Of a stretch of 32,747 bases of DNA, positions 7,351 through 15,286 are shown piece by piece. Both the position numbers and the translations under genes were made by a program. The stretch is from positions 1-32,747 of the forward strand of contig NZ_SRIC01000062.1 of NCBI RefSeq assembly GCF_004684775.1. Direction: 5' to 3'. The stretch comes from Streptomyces sp. MZ04 (GTDB lineage: Bacteria; Actinomycetota; Actinomycetes; Streptomycetales; Streptomycetaceae). Under the pieces are notes generated by a model that saw only the letters and a list, made by a program, of their open reading frames with translations, was not told where the DNA came from and ran no database searches. How positions within the stretch are numbered: the first letter of the stretch is position 1; each line of letters starts with the position of its first letter.

Positions 7351-8316
7351 ATGAGCGTCACCACCACTCCTGTCCCGGCCGCACCGTCGGCCCACTCCCC
7401 CGCCCCGCCGCAGCGCCGCCGCGCCCTCGGCCGGCATGTGCGCTTCGGCGTACTCTCGCTGATCTGGGGCTTCAGCTTCCTGCTCATCAAGGTCGGCACG
7501 GAGGGGTACGCGCCGTTCCAAGTCACCCTGGGGCGGCTGGTGTTCGGCACAGCCGTCGTGGCGGCGGTGCTCGTGGTGAAGCGTGAGCGGCTGCCGCGCG
7601 GGGCCCGGACCTGGGGACATCTCGCGGTCTCGGCGTTCCTGCTCAACGCCCTGCCGTTCTCGCTGTTCGCGTACGCGGAGCTGACCATCCCCTCCACGCT
7701 GGCCGGCATCTGCAACGCGACCTCGCCCCTGTGGGGCATGGCGCTCTCCCTGGTCGCGCTCTCCGAGGACCGCCCGACACGGCGCAGGGTCGCGGGCCTG
7801 GGCATCGGCTTCTTCGGCGTACTGACGGTGCTCGGCGCCTGGCAGGGCTTCAGCGGCCTGGACTTCGGCGGCACGGCGATGGCGCTGCTCGCCTCGCTCA
7901 GCTACCCGATCGGCTGGATCTACGTGCGGCGCACGCTGGCCGGGTCCGGCCACTCCAACCTCTCGCTGTCCGGCGCGCAGTTGCTGGTCGCGACCGTCGA
8001 ACTGGCCGTGGCCACCCCGCTGTTCACGTCCTTCCCCACGCACTTCCCCGCCGTGCCGCTCCTGGCGATCGTGGCTCTGGGCGCGCTGGGCACCGGGCTC
8101 GCCTTCCTGATCCAGTACGGCCTGGTCGCCGAAGTCGGTCCGACGACCGCCCAGATGGTCACCTACTTCATCCCGGTCATCGCCACCGCCGCGGGCGTCG
8201 CCGTGCTCGGCGAGTCCCTGAGCTGGTCGACGCCGGTCGGCGCGGTGATCGTCCTGGCGGGCGCGGCCCTCACCCAGTCCCGGCCGAGGGACCGGCGGCG
8301 GCCAGGTCAGTCGTGA
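7351..8316 (+). CDS. EamA-family (DMT) exporter, LysR-linked
   Basis: A 321-aa integral membrane protein with about ten hydrophobic segments in two EamA repeats. The first repeat includes FGVLSLIWGFSFLLIKVG and ALPFSLFAYAEL, with the family's TSPLWGM motif at the end of the repeat. The second includes GTGLAFLIQYGLVAEVGPTT and VAVLGESL. It probably exports small metabolites or amphiphiles by proton exchange. The start is uncertain: ATG at 7351 (MSVTTTPV) gives a normal length but has a weak ribosome site; in-frame ATGs at 7327 and a start at 7291 are possible. It ends 7 bp before the convergent MocR gene. Confidence 0.88.
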   Translation: MSVTTTPVPAAPSAHSPAPPQRRRALGRHVRFGVLSLIWGFSFLLIKVGTEGYAPFQVTLGRLVFGTAVVAAVLVVKRERLPRGARTWGHLAVSAFLLNALPFSLFAYAELTIPSTLAGICNATSPLWGMALSLVALSEDRPTRRRVAGLGIGFFGVLTVLGAWQGFSGLDFGGTAMALLASLSYPIGWIYVRRTLAGSGHSNLSLSGAQLLVATVELAVATPLFTSFPTHFPAVPLLAIVALGALGTGLAFLIQYGLVAEVGPTTAQMVTYFIPVIATAAGVAVLGESLSWSTPVGAVIVLAGAALTQSRPRDRRRPGQS

Positions 8317-8323
8317 CGCCGCG

Positions 8324-9655
8324 TCACTCATAACGCCGTGCGGGCGCGGGCCCGACGGCGGATGCGACGGCGTCCGCCACCGTCTCGATGTCCGCGTCGC
8401 CGAGCGTCGAGACCGTGATCCGCACCCCGGGCCGCGCGCTCATCCGGAACCGCGCCCCCGGGGCGACGGCCCACCCCGCGTGCAGCAGCCTGGCGACCGC
8501 GCCGGTCTCGTCCGGCACGGGCACCCAGACGTTCATGCCGCTGCGCCCGTGCGCCGCCACACCCCGCTCGGCGAGCGCGGCGATCAGCGCGTCGCGCCGC
8601 CTTCCGTACGACGCCGCCACCTCGGCGGCGTCCACCACCCCGTCCTCCCACAGCCGCACCACGGCCCGCTGCGACAGATGGCTCACCCAGCCGGGGCCGA
8701 GCCGCTGCCGCCCCTGGACGCGGTCGACGGTCACGGGGTCGCCGGTGAGCAGGGCGAGGCGCAGGTCGGGGCCGTACGCCTTGGCCGTGGAGCGGACGAA
8801 GGCCCAGCTGCGGGTCACGCCCGCCAGCGGGTGCAGCGGCAGGTCGACGATGGCGTGGCCGTGGTCGTCCTCGATGAGGAGCACGTCCTTGTGCGCTGCA
8901 AGGACATCGCGCAGGGCACGCGCGCGTGGGGCGCTGATCGCGGCACCGGTGGGGTTCTGGGCGCGGTCGGTGACGATGAGCGCGCGGGCGCCGCCGCGCA
9001 GCGACTGCTCCACATCGGCAGGCAGTGGCCCCTCGTCGTCGACCCCTACAGGGACCGTACGCAGCCCGAGCACCGGCACCAGATCCAGCAGGCTCCCCCA
9101 CCCCGGGTCCTCGACCGCCACGGCGTCGCCGGGCTTGAGATGCGCCGCGAGCACCCGCTCGATGGCGTCGAGCGACCCGGAGGTGACGGCGACAGGACCG
9201 CCGGGCACCCCGTCCTCGGCGAAGGCCACGCGTGCGTGGCGCTCCATGTCCGGGTCCACGGCCGCCTCGCCGTAGAGCACGGGACGCCGGTCGCCCTCCG
9301 CCGCCGCGACCGCGAACACCTCGGCGAGCGGGGGCAGCAGCTCCGTGTCCGGGTTGCCGTTGGAGACGTCGCGCACACCCGGCGGCACGTCCACCCGGAT
9401 CAGCTCGCGCACCGTCGTCGCGGGTTTCGGGCGTACGCGGCTGCCGCGCCGTCCAGCCGTCTCGATGACGCCCCGTTCCCGCAGCGTGCGGTAGGCGGCG
9501 GCCACCGTATTGGGATTCACCCCGAGCCGCTCGGCCAACTCCCTCATCGGCGGCAGCAGTTGACCCGGCTCCAGGCCGCCGTCACCCACCGCGCGCTCCA
9601 CGTCGGCCGCGATCTCGGCTGCGCGCCGGCCTTCGATCCGATACTCTCCTAGCAC
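8324..9655 (-). CDS. MocR-type regulator (GntR winged helix fused to aminotransferase fold)
   Basis: A 443-aa protein. Residues about 10-75 are a GntR winged helix (PPMRELAERLGVNPNTVAAA, RGVIETAGRRGSRV). Residues about 100-440 are a fold-type I PLP-dependent aminotransferase domain: VEDPGWGSLLDLVPVLGLR, DRAQNPTGAAIS, LLIEDDHGH, and the PLP lysine in RSTAKAYGPDLRLA. MocR proteins often control vitamin B6 genes. Here the divergent neighbour is a pyridoxamine-phosphate-oxidase-like gene, so PLP or a PLP adduct is the likely signal. A perfect 12-bp palindrome lies in the 37-bp gap between the two starts. Confidence 0.92.
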   Translation of the reverse strand: MLGEYRIEGRRAAEIAADVERAVGDGGLEPGQLLPPMRELAERLGVNPNTVAAAYRTLRERGVIETAGRRGSRVRPKPATTVRELIRVDVPPGVRDVSNGNPDTELLPPLAEVFAVAAAEGDRRPVLYGEAAVDPDMERHARVAFAEDGVPGGPVAVTSGSLDAIERVLAAHLKPGDAVAVEDPGWGSLLDLVPVLGLRTVPVGVDDEGPLPADVEQSLRGGARALIVTDRAQNPTGAAISAPRARALRDVLAAHKDVLLIEDDHGHAIVDLPLHPLAGVTRSWAFVRSTAKAYGPDLRLALLTGDPVTVDRVQGRQRLGPGWVSHLSQRAVVRLWEDGVVDAAEVAASYGRRRDALIAALAERGVAAHGRSGMNVWVPVPDETGAVARLLHAGWAVAPGARFRMSARPGVRITVSTLGDADIETVADAVASAVGPAPARRYE

Positions 9656-9666
9656 AAAGCAGATTA

Positions 9667-9678
9667 TGCACTAGTGCA
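9667..9678. promoter_or_regulatory. Palindrome TGCACTAGTGCA, candidate MocR operator
   Basis: A perfect 12-bp palindrome in the very short divergent region between the MocR gene and the PNPOx-like gene, 2-4 bases from the latter's GGAG ribosome site. Binding here could block both promoters. The operator role is inference from position and symmetry. Confidence 0.55.
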
Positions 9679-9692
9679 ATGGAGTAGGCAAC

Positions 9693-10397
9693 ATGAGCGT
9701 CGCATCCGAGCCCGGCATCGAGACCGCCACCGACACCGCCTCGTACGCGCCGACCGACCGCACCGTCCCCACCCGCGCCCGGGAGCGTGCCGCGTACGAC
9801 CACGCCTCGGTGCACGCGATACTCGACGAGGCCTACGTCTGCCACCTCGGCTTCGTGCGCGACGGCGCCCCCGTGGTCCTGCCGACGCTGTACGGCCGGG
9901 TGGACGAGACCCTGTACGTACACGGCTCGACGGGCTCGCGGCCGCTGCGGATGGCCGGTGCCGCGCCACAGGACGACCCGGGGCTCCAGGTGTGCCTGAC
10001 GGTCACCCACGTCGACGGCCTCGTCCTGGCCCGCTCGGCCTTCCACCACTCGATCAACTACCGCTCCGTGGTGGTCCACGGCACGGCGTACCCGGTCACG
10101 GACCCCGAGGAGAAGCGCACCGCGCTCGACGCGCTCGTCGACCATGTCGTGCCGGGCCGCTCGGCCGACTCCCGCCCCGCGAACGGCAAGGAGCTCGCGG
10201 CCACCGCCGTGCTCCGCCTCGACCTCACCGAGGTGTCCGCCAAGGTGCGCACCGGCGGCCCGAACGACGAGCCCGAGGACCTCGACCTCCCGTACTGGAC
10301 GGGCGTGGTCCCGCTGCGCAAGGGCCACGACCCCCTCATCCCGGCGGACGACCTGGCCCCCGGCATCTCCGTCCCCGACTACCTGATCGAGCTCTGA
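9693..10397 (+). CDS. Pyridoxamine 5'-phosphate oxidase family protein
   Basis: A 234-aa split-barrel flavoprotein of the longer PNPOx-like type. Features: ERAAYDHASVHAILDEAYVC, HLGFVRDGAPVVLPTLYGRV, LYVHGSTGSRPLR, VCLTVTHVDGLVLARSAFHH (about 102-121) and the NYRSVVVHGTA strand. A C-terminal segment ending near DYLIEL includes LPYWTGVVPLR, typical of this group. Substrate unknown; pairing with a MocR regulator points to B6 or amine metabolism. GGAG precedes the ATG by 8 bases. A strong bidirectional terminator follows. Confidence 0.9.
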   Translation: MSVASEPGIETATDTASYAPTDRTVPTRARERAAYDHASVHAILDEAYVCHLGFVRDGAPVVLPTLYGRVDETLYVHGSTGSRPLRMAGAAPQDDPGLQVCLTVTHVDGLVLARSAFHHSINYRSVVVHGTAYPVTDPEEKRTALDALVDHVVPGRSADSRPANGKELAATAVLRLDLTEVSAKVRTGGPNDEPEDLDLPYWTGVVPLRKGHDPLIPADDLAPGISVPDYLIEL

Positions 10398-10441
10398 CAG
10401 ACGCGGCCGGACACCCCGTCCGTCCAGGAGGACCCGGCTCC

Positions 10442-10474
10442 CGAGGGGCGCGGCCACACCGGCCGCGCCCCTCG
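10442..10474. terminator. Bidirectional hairpin terminator
   Basis: A 14-bp perfect GC stem (CGAGGGGCGCGGCC / GGCCGCGCCCCTCG) with a 5-base loop lies between the convergent PNPOx-like and EamA genes, 45 bp after the first stop and 6 bp from the second. There is no T tract, as usual in Streptomyces. Confidence 0.85.
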
Positions 10475-10480
10475 CCGCGC

Positions 10481-11452
10481 TCAGGCCGGTTCCGACACCA
10501 GACCCGTCTCCCGCCGCGCCGCCACCGCACCCCGCGTCTCCGCGACCGCGAGCCCGGTGACCGAGGCCAGCATGAGGAGCGTGCCGACGACGATCGGCAG
10601 GGTCAGCTCCTCGCCGAGCAGGACGACCGCGATCACCGCGGCGCTCAACGGCTCGAGCAGCGTGATCACGGAGACGGTCGCGGACCGTACGACCGCGGCA
10701 CCCGCGAAGTACAGGGCGTAGGCGACCGCCGTCGGGATCGCGGCGATGTAGAGCACATAGAGGCCCATGCGCGCGGGGTCGGCGGTGTGCGGCACCAGGC
10801 CCTCCACCGCGGCGAGCGGCAGCAGGCAGACGGCGACCACGGCGAACGACCAGACGGTCGTGTCGGACGAGTCGGCGCCGCCGTCCCGCCCCCACCACCG
10901 CGTCAGGAGCGTCATCGCGGCGTACGCGGCCGCCGAGACGAGCCCCCACACGACACCCGGCGTCCGCACACTGGCCCCGCCACCGCCGAGGACGAGCACC
11001 ACCAGACCGGCGAGCGCCCCTGCCACGGCGACGACCCCGCCGCGCCCGAGCCGCTCACCCATGGTGAGCCGCGCCCCGAGCGCGATGAGCACGGGGCCCG
11101 AGCCCATCGCGACGACCGTGCCGACCGCGAGACCGGTCGACTGAACGGACGCGAAGTAGGCGGTCTGGAACACGGCGAGGGCCACCCCGGTCACCACGAT
11201 CCGCGACAGCCTGCGGCGCAGCGGCACGGCGGCGGACGCGGACGCGGACCGTCGGCGCGGCCGCACGAGACGGGCCACGAACATCAGGGCGAAGCCGCCC
11301 ACGCAGCGCCAGAAGGACAGGCTCACCGGCCCCATGTCACTGACCTCGAAGACCAGCGCGGCGGCGGCACCGGCGGTGCCCCACGCCGTACCGGCGACGA
11401 TCAGATAGAAAAGGCCTCGTCCGACGGACAGGCCTGAAACAGCACTCGACAC
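10481..11452 (-). CDS. EamA-family (DMT) exporter
   Basis: A 323-aa, ten-segment membrane protein with two EamA repeats: GLFYLIVAGTAWGTAGAAAA, VSLSFWRCVGGFALMFVARL and ALAVFQTAYFASVQSTGLAV in the first; VWGLVSAAAYAAMTLLTRWW, YVLYIAAIPTAVAYALYFAG and TLLEPLSAAVIAVVLLGEEL in the second. The start was set at the GTG (VSSAVSG) because GGAG lies 8 bases upstream; a longer frame to 11515 lacks such a site. A stem-loop (11463-11500) sits across the ribosome site. Exports an unknown small molecule. Same strand as the next EamA gene, 154 bp downstream of it. Confidence 0.88.
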   Translation of the reverse strand: MSSAVSGLSVGRGLFYLIVAGTAWGTAGAAAALVFEVSDMGPVSLSFWRCVGGFALMFVARLVRPRRRSASASAAVPLRRRLSRIVVTGVALAVFQTAYFASVQSTGLAVGTVVAMGSGPVLIALGARLTMGERLGRGGVVAVAGALAGLVVLVLGGGGASVRTPGVVWGLVSAAAYAAMTLLTRWWGRDGGADSSDTTVWSFAVVAVCLLPLAAVEGLVPHTADPARMGLYVLYIAAIPTAVAYALYFAGAAVVRSATVSVITLLEPLSAAVIAVVLLGEELTLPIVVGTLLMLASVTGLAVAETRGAVAARRETGLVSEPA

Positions 11453-11462
11453 GTTGAGTTCT

Positions 11463-11500
11463 CCGCAGAAAGAAATTCGGTCCCTGGGATCCGTCTGCGG
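11463..11500 (-). promoter_or_regulatory. Leader stem-loop overlapping the ribosome site of the EamA gene
   Basis: Arms CCGCAGA and TCTGCGG (7 bp, perfect) enclose a region that itself contains a near-palindrome (GGTCCC.GGATCC). On the minus strand the second arm overlaps the GGAG ribosome site of the EamA gene. It could hold the site closed in one state. Not a riboswitch class I recognise. Confidence 0.4.
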
Positions 11501-11512
11501 GCAGCGTCGTTG

Positions 11513-11533
11513 CACCCGGCGACCCGCCGGGTG
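11513..11533 (-). terminator. Hairpin after the second EamA gene
   Basis: CACCCGGCG-ACC-CGCCGGGTG forms a perfect 9-bp stem with a 3-base loop, 74 bp beyond the stop of the upstream minus-strand EamA gene. Likely an intrinsic terminator without T tract. Confidence 0.6.
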
Positions 11534-11606
11534 TGATGCAGGAGGTGCCCGCGCCTAGGCGGCGGGGGGCGGAAGAACGAGCGCGCGCGAATGCATGATC
11601 ATCACC

Positions 11607-12647
11607 CTAAGAGGCGTCGCTGGTGGACGACAAGCTCTTTTCCGACTCGGGCTCGGGCTCGGGCTCGGGCACCCCGCCCGCGGCAGGCTCCCTCCGGGGC
11701 TTGGCGGGCGCGGACGACTGGGCGATGAACGCCCCCGCGAGCACCACGGCACCCCCGATGATCTGCGGCGCCGACAGATGCTCGCCCAGCATGACCCAGG
11801 CGAGGACGGTCGCGATGACCGCCTCCAGGCAGGCCACGACTCCGGCCACCTGCGGGGAGAGCCGACGCACGGACAGCACCCCGGTGACGTACGCGATGAC
11901 GGTCGCGACCAGCACGATCCAGCCGATCAGGGCCCACGCGGGGACCGAGGAGCCGTCCATGTCGGCGCTGCCCGCGAGCACCGACCAGTCCATGCCCCAC
12001 GGCCGGGCCACCACGGTGAGCACGACGGCGCCGATGAGCAGTCCGTACGCGATGACGCCGAGCGGATCAGGGGCCTCGTCCCCCGCGTCGCTGCCCTGGT
12101 CGGACAGGACGAAGTAGCCGACCTGACAGCAGGCGGCACCCAGCGCGAGCAGCAGCCCCACCGCGTCGAAACTGAGCCCGGCCCACACCTCGACGACACA
12201 GGCGAGCCCGCCGACCGCGAGCACCACACCGACGGCGGCCGCGCGCGTCACGGGCCGCCGCTGCACGAACCGCACCCAGCCGAGGACGAGCGCGGGCGCC
12301 AGGTACTCGACCAGGAGCGCGACGCCGACGGGGATGCGGGAGATCGCCGCGAAGTAGCAGGCCTGGACGCCGGCCACGGCGAGCAGGCCGAAGCCGAGGA
12401 GCAGCGCGGGCCTGCGAAGGAGCAGCCCGCGGTGGCGCCAGGCGACGGGCAGCATCACCAGGGCGGCACCGGCCACCCGCAGCCACACCACATGCAGCGG
12501 GTCAAGGCCCGCCTCGATCAGCGGCTTGGCCGCGACGCCCGAGCCGCCGAAGGCGATCGCCGACCCGAGGGCGAGCCCCAGGCCGACGCCTCTTCCCTGG
12601 CCCTGCCGCGAGCCTGACTGATTCCCCTGAGACGCTTGCACCGGCAC
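11607..12647 (-). CDS. EamA-family (DMT) exporter with acidic C-terminal tail
   Basis: About 346 aa. Ten membrane segments in two EamA repeats: GLGLALGSAIAFGGSGVAAK, LLLGFGLLAVAGVQACYFAA and GVALLVEYLAPALVLG in the first; ALIGWIVLVATVIAYVTGVL and LEAVIATVLAWVMLGEHL in the second. The last ~30 residues are a soluble Pro-Glu tail (PEPEPEPESEK). The start is uncertain: GTG at 12647 or 12641; upstream sequence is low-similarity and overlaps the Clp-N gene. A 21-bp palindrome lies immediately upstream and may be its operator. Substrate unknown. Confidence 0.85.
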   Translation of the reverse strand: MPVQASQGNQSGSRQGQGRGVGLGLALGSAIAFGGSGVAAKPLIEAGLDPLHVVWLRVAGAALVMLPVAWRHRGLLLRRPALLLGFGLLAVAGVQACYFAAISRIPVGVALLVEYLAPALVLGWVRFVQRRPVTRAAAVGVVLAVGGLACVVEVWAGLSFDAVGLLLALGAACCQVGYFVLSDQGSDAGDEAPDPLGVIAYGLLIGAVVLTVVARPWGMDWSVLAGSADMDGSSVPAWALIGWIVLVATVIAYVTGVLSVRRLSPQVAGVVACLEAVIATVLAWVMLGEHLSAPQIIGGAVVLAGAFIAQSSAPAKPRREPAAGGVPEPEPEPESEKSLSSTSDAS

Positions 12648-12648
12648 A

Positions 12649-12669
12649 TCATGACAGGACGTGTCATGA
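12649..12669. promoter_or_regulatory. 21-bp palindrome TCATGACA-N5-TGTCATGA
   Basis: Perfect 8-bp arms with a 5-base spacer, between the Clp-N gene stop (12694) and the EamA start. It looks like a TetR/GntR/MarR-type operator controlling the exporter. No cognate regulator is encoded beside it. It could alternatively be a weak terminator of the Clp-N gene. Confidence 0.55.
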
Positions 12670-12693
12670 GCGTCATCCTCGATAGGCCCTGTC

Positions 12694-13284
12694 TCAATCG
12701 GCGGACGTCTCGGCGGCCGCCGCCTCCGCCTCGGCGGCCGCCTCGATCCGCCGCAGCAGCGCCTTCGCGTCGGCGCCGGCCCGTCCCAGGACGTCGACCG
12801 CGCGGCAGTCCGGATCGGCGACCAGGGCCGCCATGAGGTCCACGCCGACGGCACGCGGCTCGCCGCGCAGGGCCGCCCGCGCGATGGCCGCCTCCATGGC
12901 GGTGGCCGCCGACGGCGACAAGACCGTCTCCTTGGCCGGGGTCACCGTCGGCACGGCCCCGGAGTCCTCCACCGTGCCCTGCCACTGCAGTCCGTACCCG
13001 ATGCTGCGCTGCACGAGATAGCCGAGGAGCCGCACCACCTGGGCGCCGTCGTCGATGACCGCCCGCACATCGGGGTCGGCCTCCAGGAGCGAGTGCAGCA
13101 GGTGCGCGGTGTCGATCTGCCGGTCCCCGTCGCGCACCGCGCGTCGGCGCGCACCGGCCACCACCGACGCCAGCGCGACGCTGAGCCGGGATTCGATGTC
13201 TGCGCGGGTCGGGCCGGGCTCGGCGCCCTGCGATGTACGGCTTTGCACATCTCCCACCCCATCAGTCCCCGCAGGCGAAGTCAT
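12694..13284 (-). CDS. Clp N-terminal-domain protein (no ATPase domain)
   Basis: A 196-aa protein. After a polar leader, residues about 32-180 show two halves typical of the Clp N domain (ClpA/ClpC N-terminal helical repeats): ADIESRLSVALASVVAGARR, IDTAHLLHSLLEADPDVRAV, then SPSAATAMEAAIARAALRG and VGVDLMAALVADPDCRAVDV. The tail is Ala/Glu-rich. It lacks AAA+ motifs, so it may act as a free substrate-binding adaptor like ClpS-type or stand-alone Clp_N proteins common in Streptomyces. The start at this ATG is a best guess; no strong ribosome site precedes it. Confidence 0.8.
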   Translation of the reverse strand: MTSPAGTDGVGDVQSRTSQGAEPGPTRADIESRLSVALASVVAGARRRAVRDGDRQIDTAHLLHSLLEADPDVRAVIDDGAQVVRLLGYLVQRSIGYGLQWQGTVEDSGAVPTVTPAKETVLSPSAATAMEAAIARAALRGEPRAVGVDLMAALVADPDCRAVDVLGRAGADAKALLRRIEAAAEAEAAAAETSAD

Positions 13285-13440
13285 CGGCGGTGGGAAGCAT
13301 CTTCGCGTCCGACACAGGTTGGGTGCGACTGGGTGGGTTCTCCTCCTTACGGATGAGATCTGACCGTTCTTCCACCGAAGGGCGCGCGCCGCCTTGATGT
13401 GCGCCGCAACCATCGCGGCCCCGTCGATCGTCTTGCAGGC

Positions 13441-13629
13441 ATGGAGAGCAGGTGCTGGATGGTCGCGCTGCCCGCGATCGACGGCAGGCAGTACGTGTAC
13501 CGGGTCTACGCCCCGGATGACGCACTGCCCGCCGATCTGTTCTGGGAGGCCTGGCACTGCCATGACGAGAGCCGACTCCCCCGGGCCTGCGACCTGTTCG
13601 ACGCGGCGGTGATCCGCAAGGTCGGCTGA
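13441..13629 (+). CDS. Small hypothetical protein (56-62 aa)
   Basis: A short ORF with almost all third codon positions G or C, a strong sign of coding in this genome. It reads MVALPAIDGRQYVYRVYAPD and then DLFWEAWHCHDESRLPRACD. It may start at 13441 or, better placed relative to a GGAG/AGCAGG site, at 13459. It could be a 3' remnant of a longer gene. It converges on the methyltransferase gene (20 bp gap). No known domain. Confidence 0.5.
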   Translation: MESRCWMVALPAIDGRQYVYRVYAPDDALPADLFWEAWHCHDESRLPRACDLFDAAVIRKVG

Positions 13630-13649
13630 GCGCGGGCCACGCCTCCGGG

Positions 13650-14465
13650 CTACGCCTGCCGCGTCCCGATGATGACCGTCGCGTACAGCTCGTCGTCGCT
13701 CACCGACCGCGGCACGAGACCGCCGTCGGCGACCGCTTCGAGCGCGTACGGCACCTGCCGCTCGCTCGTCTCGAACAGCAGCCGGCCGCCGGGGGCCAGC
13801 CAGCGCGCGGCGTCCGCGGTCACCCGGCGCAGCACGTCGAGCCCGTCGGCGCCGCCGTCGAGCGCCACCCGCGCCTCGTGGATCCGGGCTTCCGGCGGGA
13901 GCAGGCCGACCTCTTCGGTGGGCACGTAGGGGACGTTGGCCAGCAGGACGTCGACACGGCCGCGGAGGGCCACCGGCAGCGGTGCGTAGAGATCGCCCTC
14001 GTAGACCTCTCCCCCTATGCCGGCGATGTTGCGCCGGGCGCACCGCACCGCGGCGGGGTCGATGTCGGCGGCGTACAGCTCGACGTCTTCGACGGCGGCG
14101 CCCAACGCCGCCCCCAGCGCGCCCGATCCGCAGCACAGGTCGACGACGACCGCTCCGGGATCCGCCGGCTCGGCGGCCTGCCTGACAAGAAACTCGGTGC
14201 GCCGTCGCGGCACGAAGACCCCGGCGTCCACGGCGATCCGCAGACCGCAGAACTCCGCCCAGCCCAGGACGTGTTCGAGGGGAAGGCCGATGACGCGCCG
14301 CTCCACCATGGCGGCGAGTTCGGCGGGGTCGTGAGCCGCGGAGATGAGCAACTCCGCCTCGTCCTCGGCGAAGACACAGCCGGCGGCGCGCAGCGTGGTG
14401 ACGACGGCGGCCGGGGTGAGGGAGGACAGGGACGGTGACGCGGGTGATGACGGTGAAGCCGACAT
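13650..14465 (-). CDS. HemK/PrmC-like protein-glutamine N5-methyltransferase
   Basis: A 271-aa class I SAM methyltransferase. The N-terminal helical part (about 15-85) includes VVTTLRAAGCVFAEDEAELL and GLPLEHVLGWAEFCG, matching PrmC-type substrate domains. The catalytic domain has the PRRRTEFLV segment, the SAM-binding VVVDLCCGSGALGAALG, and NVPYVP (family signature NPPY, here NVPY). It ends with FETSERQVPYALEAVADGG. Genomes usually have a separate true prmC; this looks like the paralogue often annotated as a putative N5-glutamine methyltransferase, and its substrate is uncertain. An AAAGG site precedes the ATG. Confidence 0.85.
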   Translation of the reverse strand: MSASPSSPASPSLSSLTPAAVVTTLRAAGCVFAEDEAELLISAAHDPAELAAMVERRVIGLPLEHVLGWAEFCGLRIAVDAGVFVPRRRTEFLVRQAAEPADPGAVVVDLCCGSGALGAALGAAVEDVELYAADIDPAAVRCARRNIAGIGGEVYEGDLYAPLPVALRGRVDVLLANVPYVPTEEVGLLPPEARIHEARVALDGGADGLDVLRRVTADAARWLAPGGRLLFETSERQVPYALEAVADGGLVPRSVSDDELYATVIIGTRQA

Positions 14466-14766
14466 GAAAGAACCTTTCGGGATGCCTGTGGGGCTCCCTC
14501 GGTCACCTATGCCGGGTGAACCGCGCGATCGCGAGAGGGGAGCACCCGACCTGCTACTGCGGTAATGGGTCTCACCCCCTCGTTCCGTCTCCACTGCGTC
14601 GTTCGCAGGAGACGGCCACAGTACCCGACCCGCACACCGGCGGCATCGGCGGCCTCGCCATGGATCTGACGGTTCATCAGTATTGAATGTTCGAGACCCT
14701 GCGGCTACGTTCCGCGACACCGCAGCTGCGCCCCCGCCGCAGCGCCCACCGAGAAGGGGTCGTCGC
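14466..14766. other. 301-bp divergent intergenic region
   Basis: Between the methyltransferase and SRPBCC starts. It contains a perfect 10-bp palindrome CGCGATCGCG (14524-14533) and a less GC-rich stretch near 14670-14690 that could hold the SRPBCC promoter. No ORF with coding bias was seen. Confidence 0.45.
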
Positions 14767-15195
14767 ATGGCCGAAGTCAGCGCGGAAGCACGGATCGAGG
14801 CGCCCGCGGAGAAGGTCTGGGCCCAACTCACCGACTTCTCCTCGTACGGCGAATGGAACGCCACCCACACCAGCTTCCCCAAGGGCGGCCCCACCACGCT
14901 GGAGGTCGGCGGCACCTTCGCGGAGAACATGAAACTGATGGGCTTCCCGGCCGAGGTCGCCTGGACGATCGAGGAGTTGGAGAGCGCCCGCACCCTGGCC
15001 ATCCGCGGCAAGGGCCCGATGGGCGTGAACGTCGGCACCCGCTACAGCCTCACCCCCGACGGGGACGCGACCACGGTGCGCATCGACGGGGAGTTCACGG
15101 GCGCGGCGGTCTCCCTGATGGCGGGCAAGCTCAAGGACTCGGCGACGGCGGCACTGACCGAGTCGCTGCGCAAACTGGGCGGCCTGGTGACCTGA
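14767..15195 (+). CDS. SRPBCC (polyketide cyclase/START-like) family protein
   Basis: A 142-aa helix-grip protein. It starts AEVSAEARIEAPAEKVWAQL with TDFSSYGEWNATHTSF, the usual first strand and helix of this fold, followed by alternating strands (LEVGGTFAENMKL, VAWTIEELESARTLAI, TRYSLTPDGDATTVRIDGEF) and a long C-terminal helix (KLKDSATAALTESLRKLGGL). It likely binds a hydrophobic ligand. The start follows AAGGGG; a longer frame from 14683 adds unrelated sequence. A strong terminator follows. Confidence 0.87.
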   Translation: MAEVSAEARIEAPAEKVWAQLTDFSSYGEWNATHTSFPKGGPTTLEVGGTFAENMKLMGFPAEVAWTIEELESARTLAIRGKGPMGVNVGTRYSLTPDGDATTVRIDGEFTGAAVSLMAGKLKDSATAALTESLRKLGGLVT

Positions 15196-15221
15196 CTCGT
15201 ACACAGCTCCGTACGCACAAG

Positions 15222-15254
15222 GAGGCGCCCCGCACATCGCATGCGGGGCGCCTC
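15222..15254. terminator. Bidirectional hairpin terminator
   Basis: A 13-bp perfect stem (GAGGCGCCCCGCA / TGCGGGGCGCCTC) with a 7-base loop between the convergent SRPBCC and PadR genes. Confidence 0.88.
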
Positions 15255-15286
15255 ACCGGCTGTAGGGGTCGCTGACCCTTACCGCC

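Noticed and set aside
9582..10949. Long minus-strand ORF (455 aa)
   Set aside because: Covers the PNPOx-like gene antisense and part of the EamA gene in another frame; composition typical of shadows.
13262..13525. Minus-strand ORF of 87 aa upstream of the Clp-N gene
   Set aside because: Overlaps the better-biased small plus-strand ORF; Arg-rich shadow composition. A good AGGAGG at about 13345-13355 has no suitable start after it.
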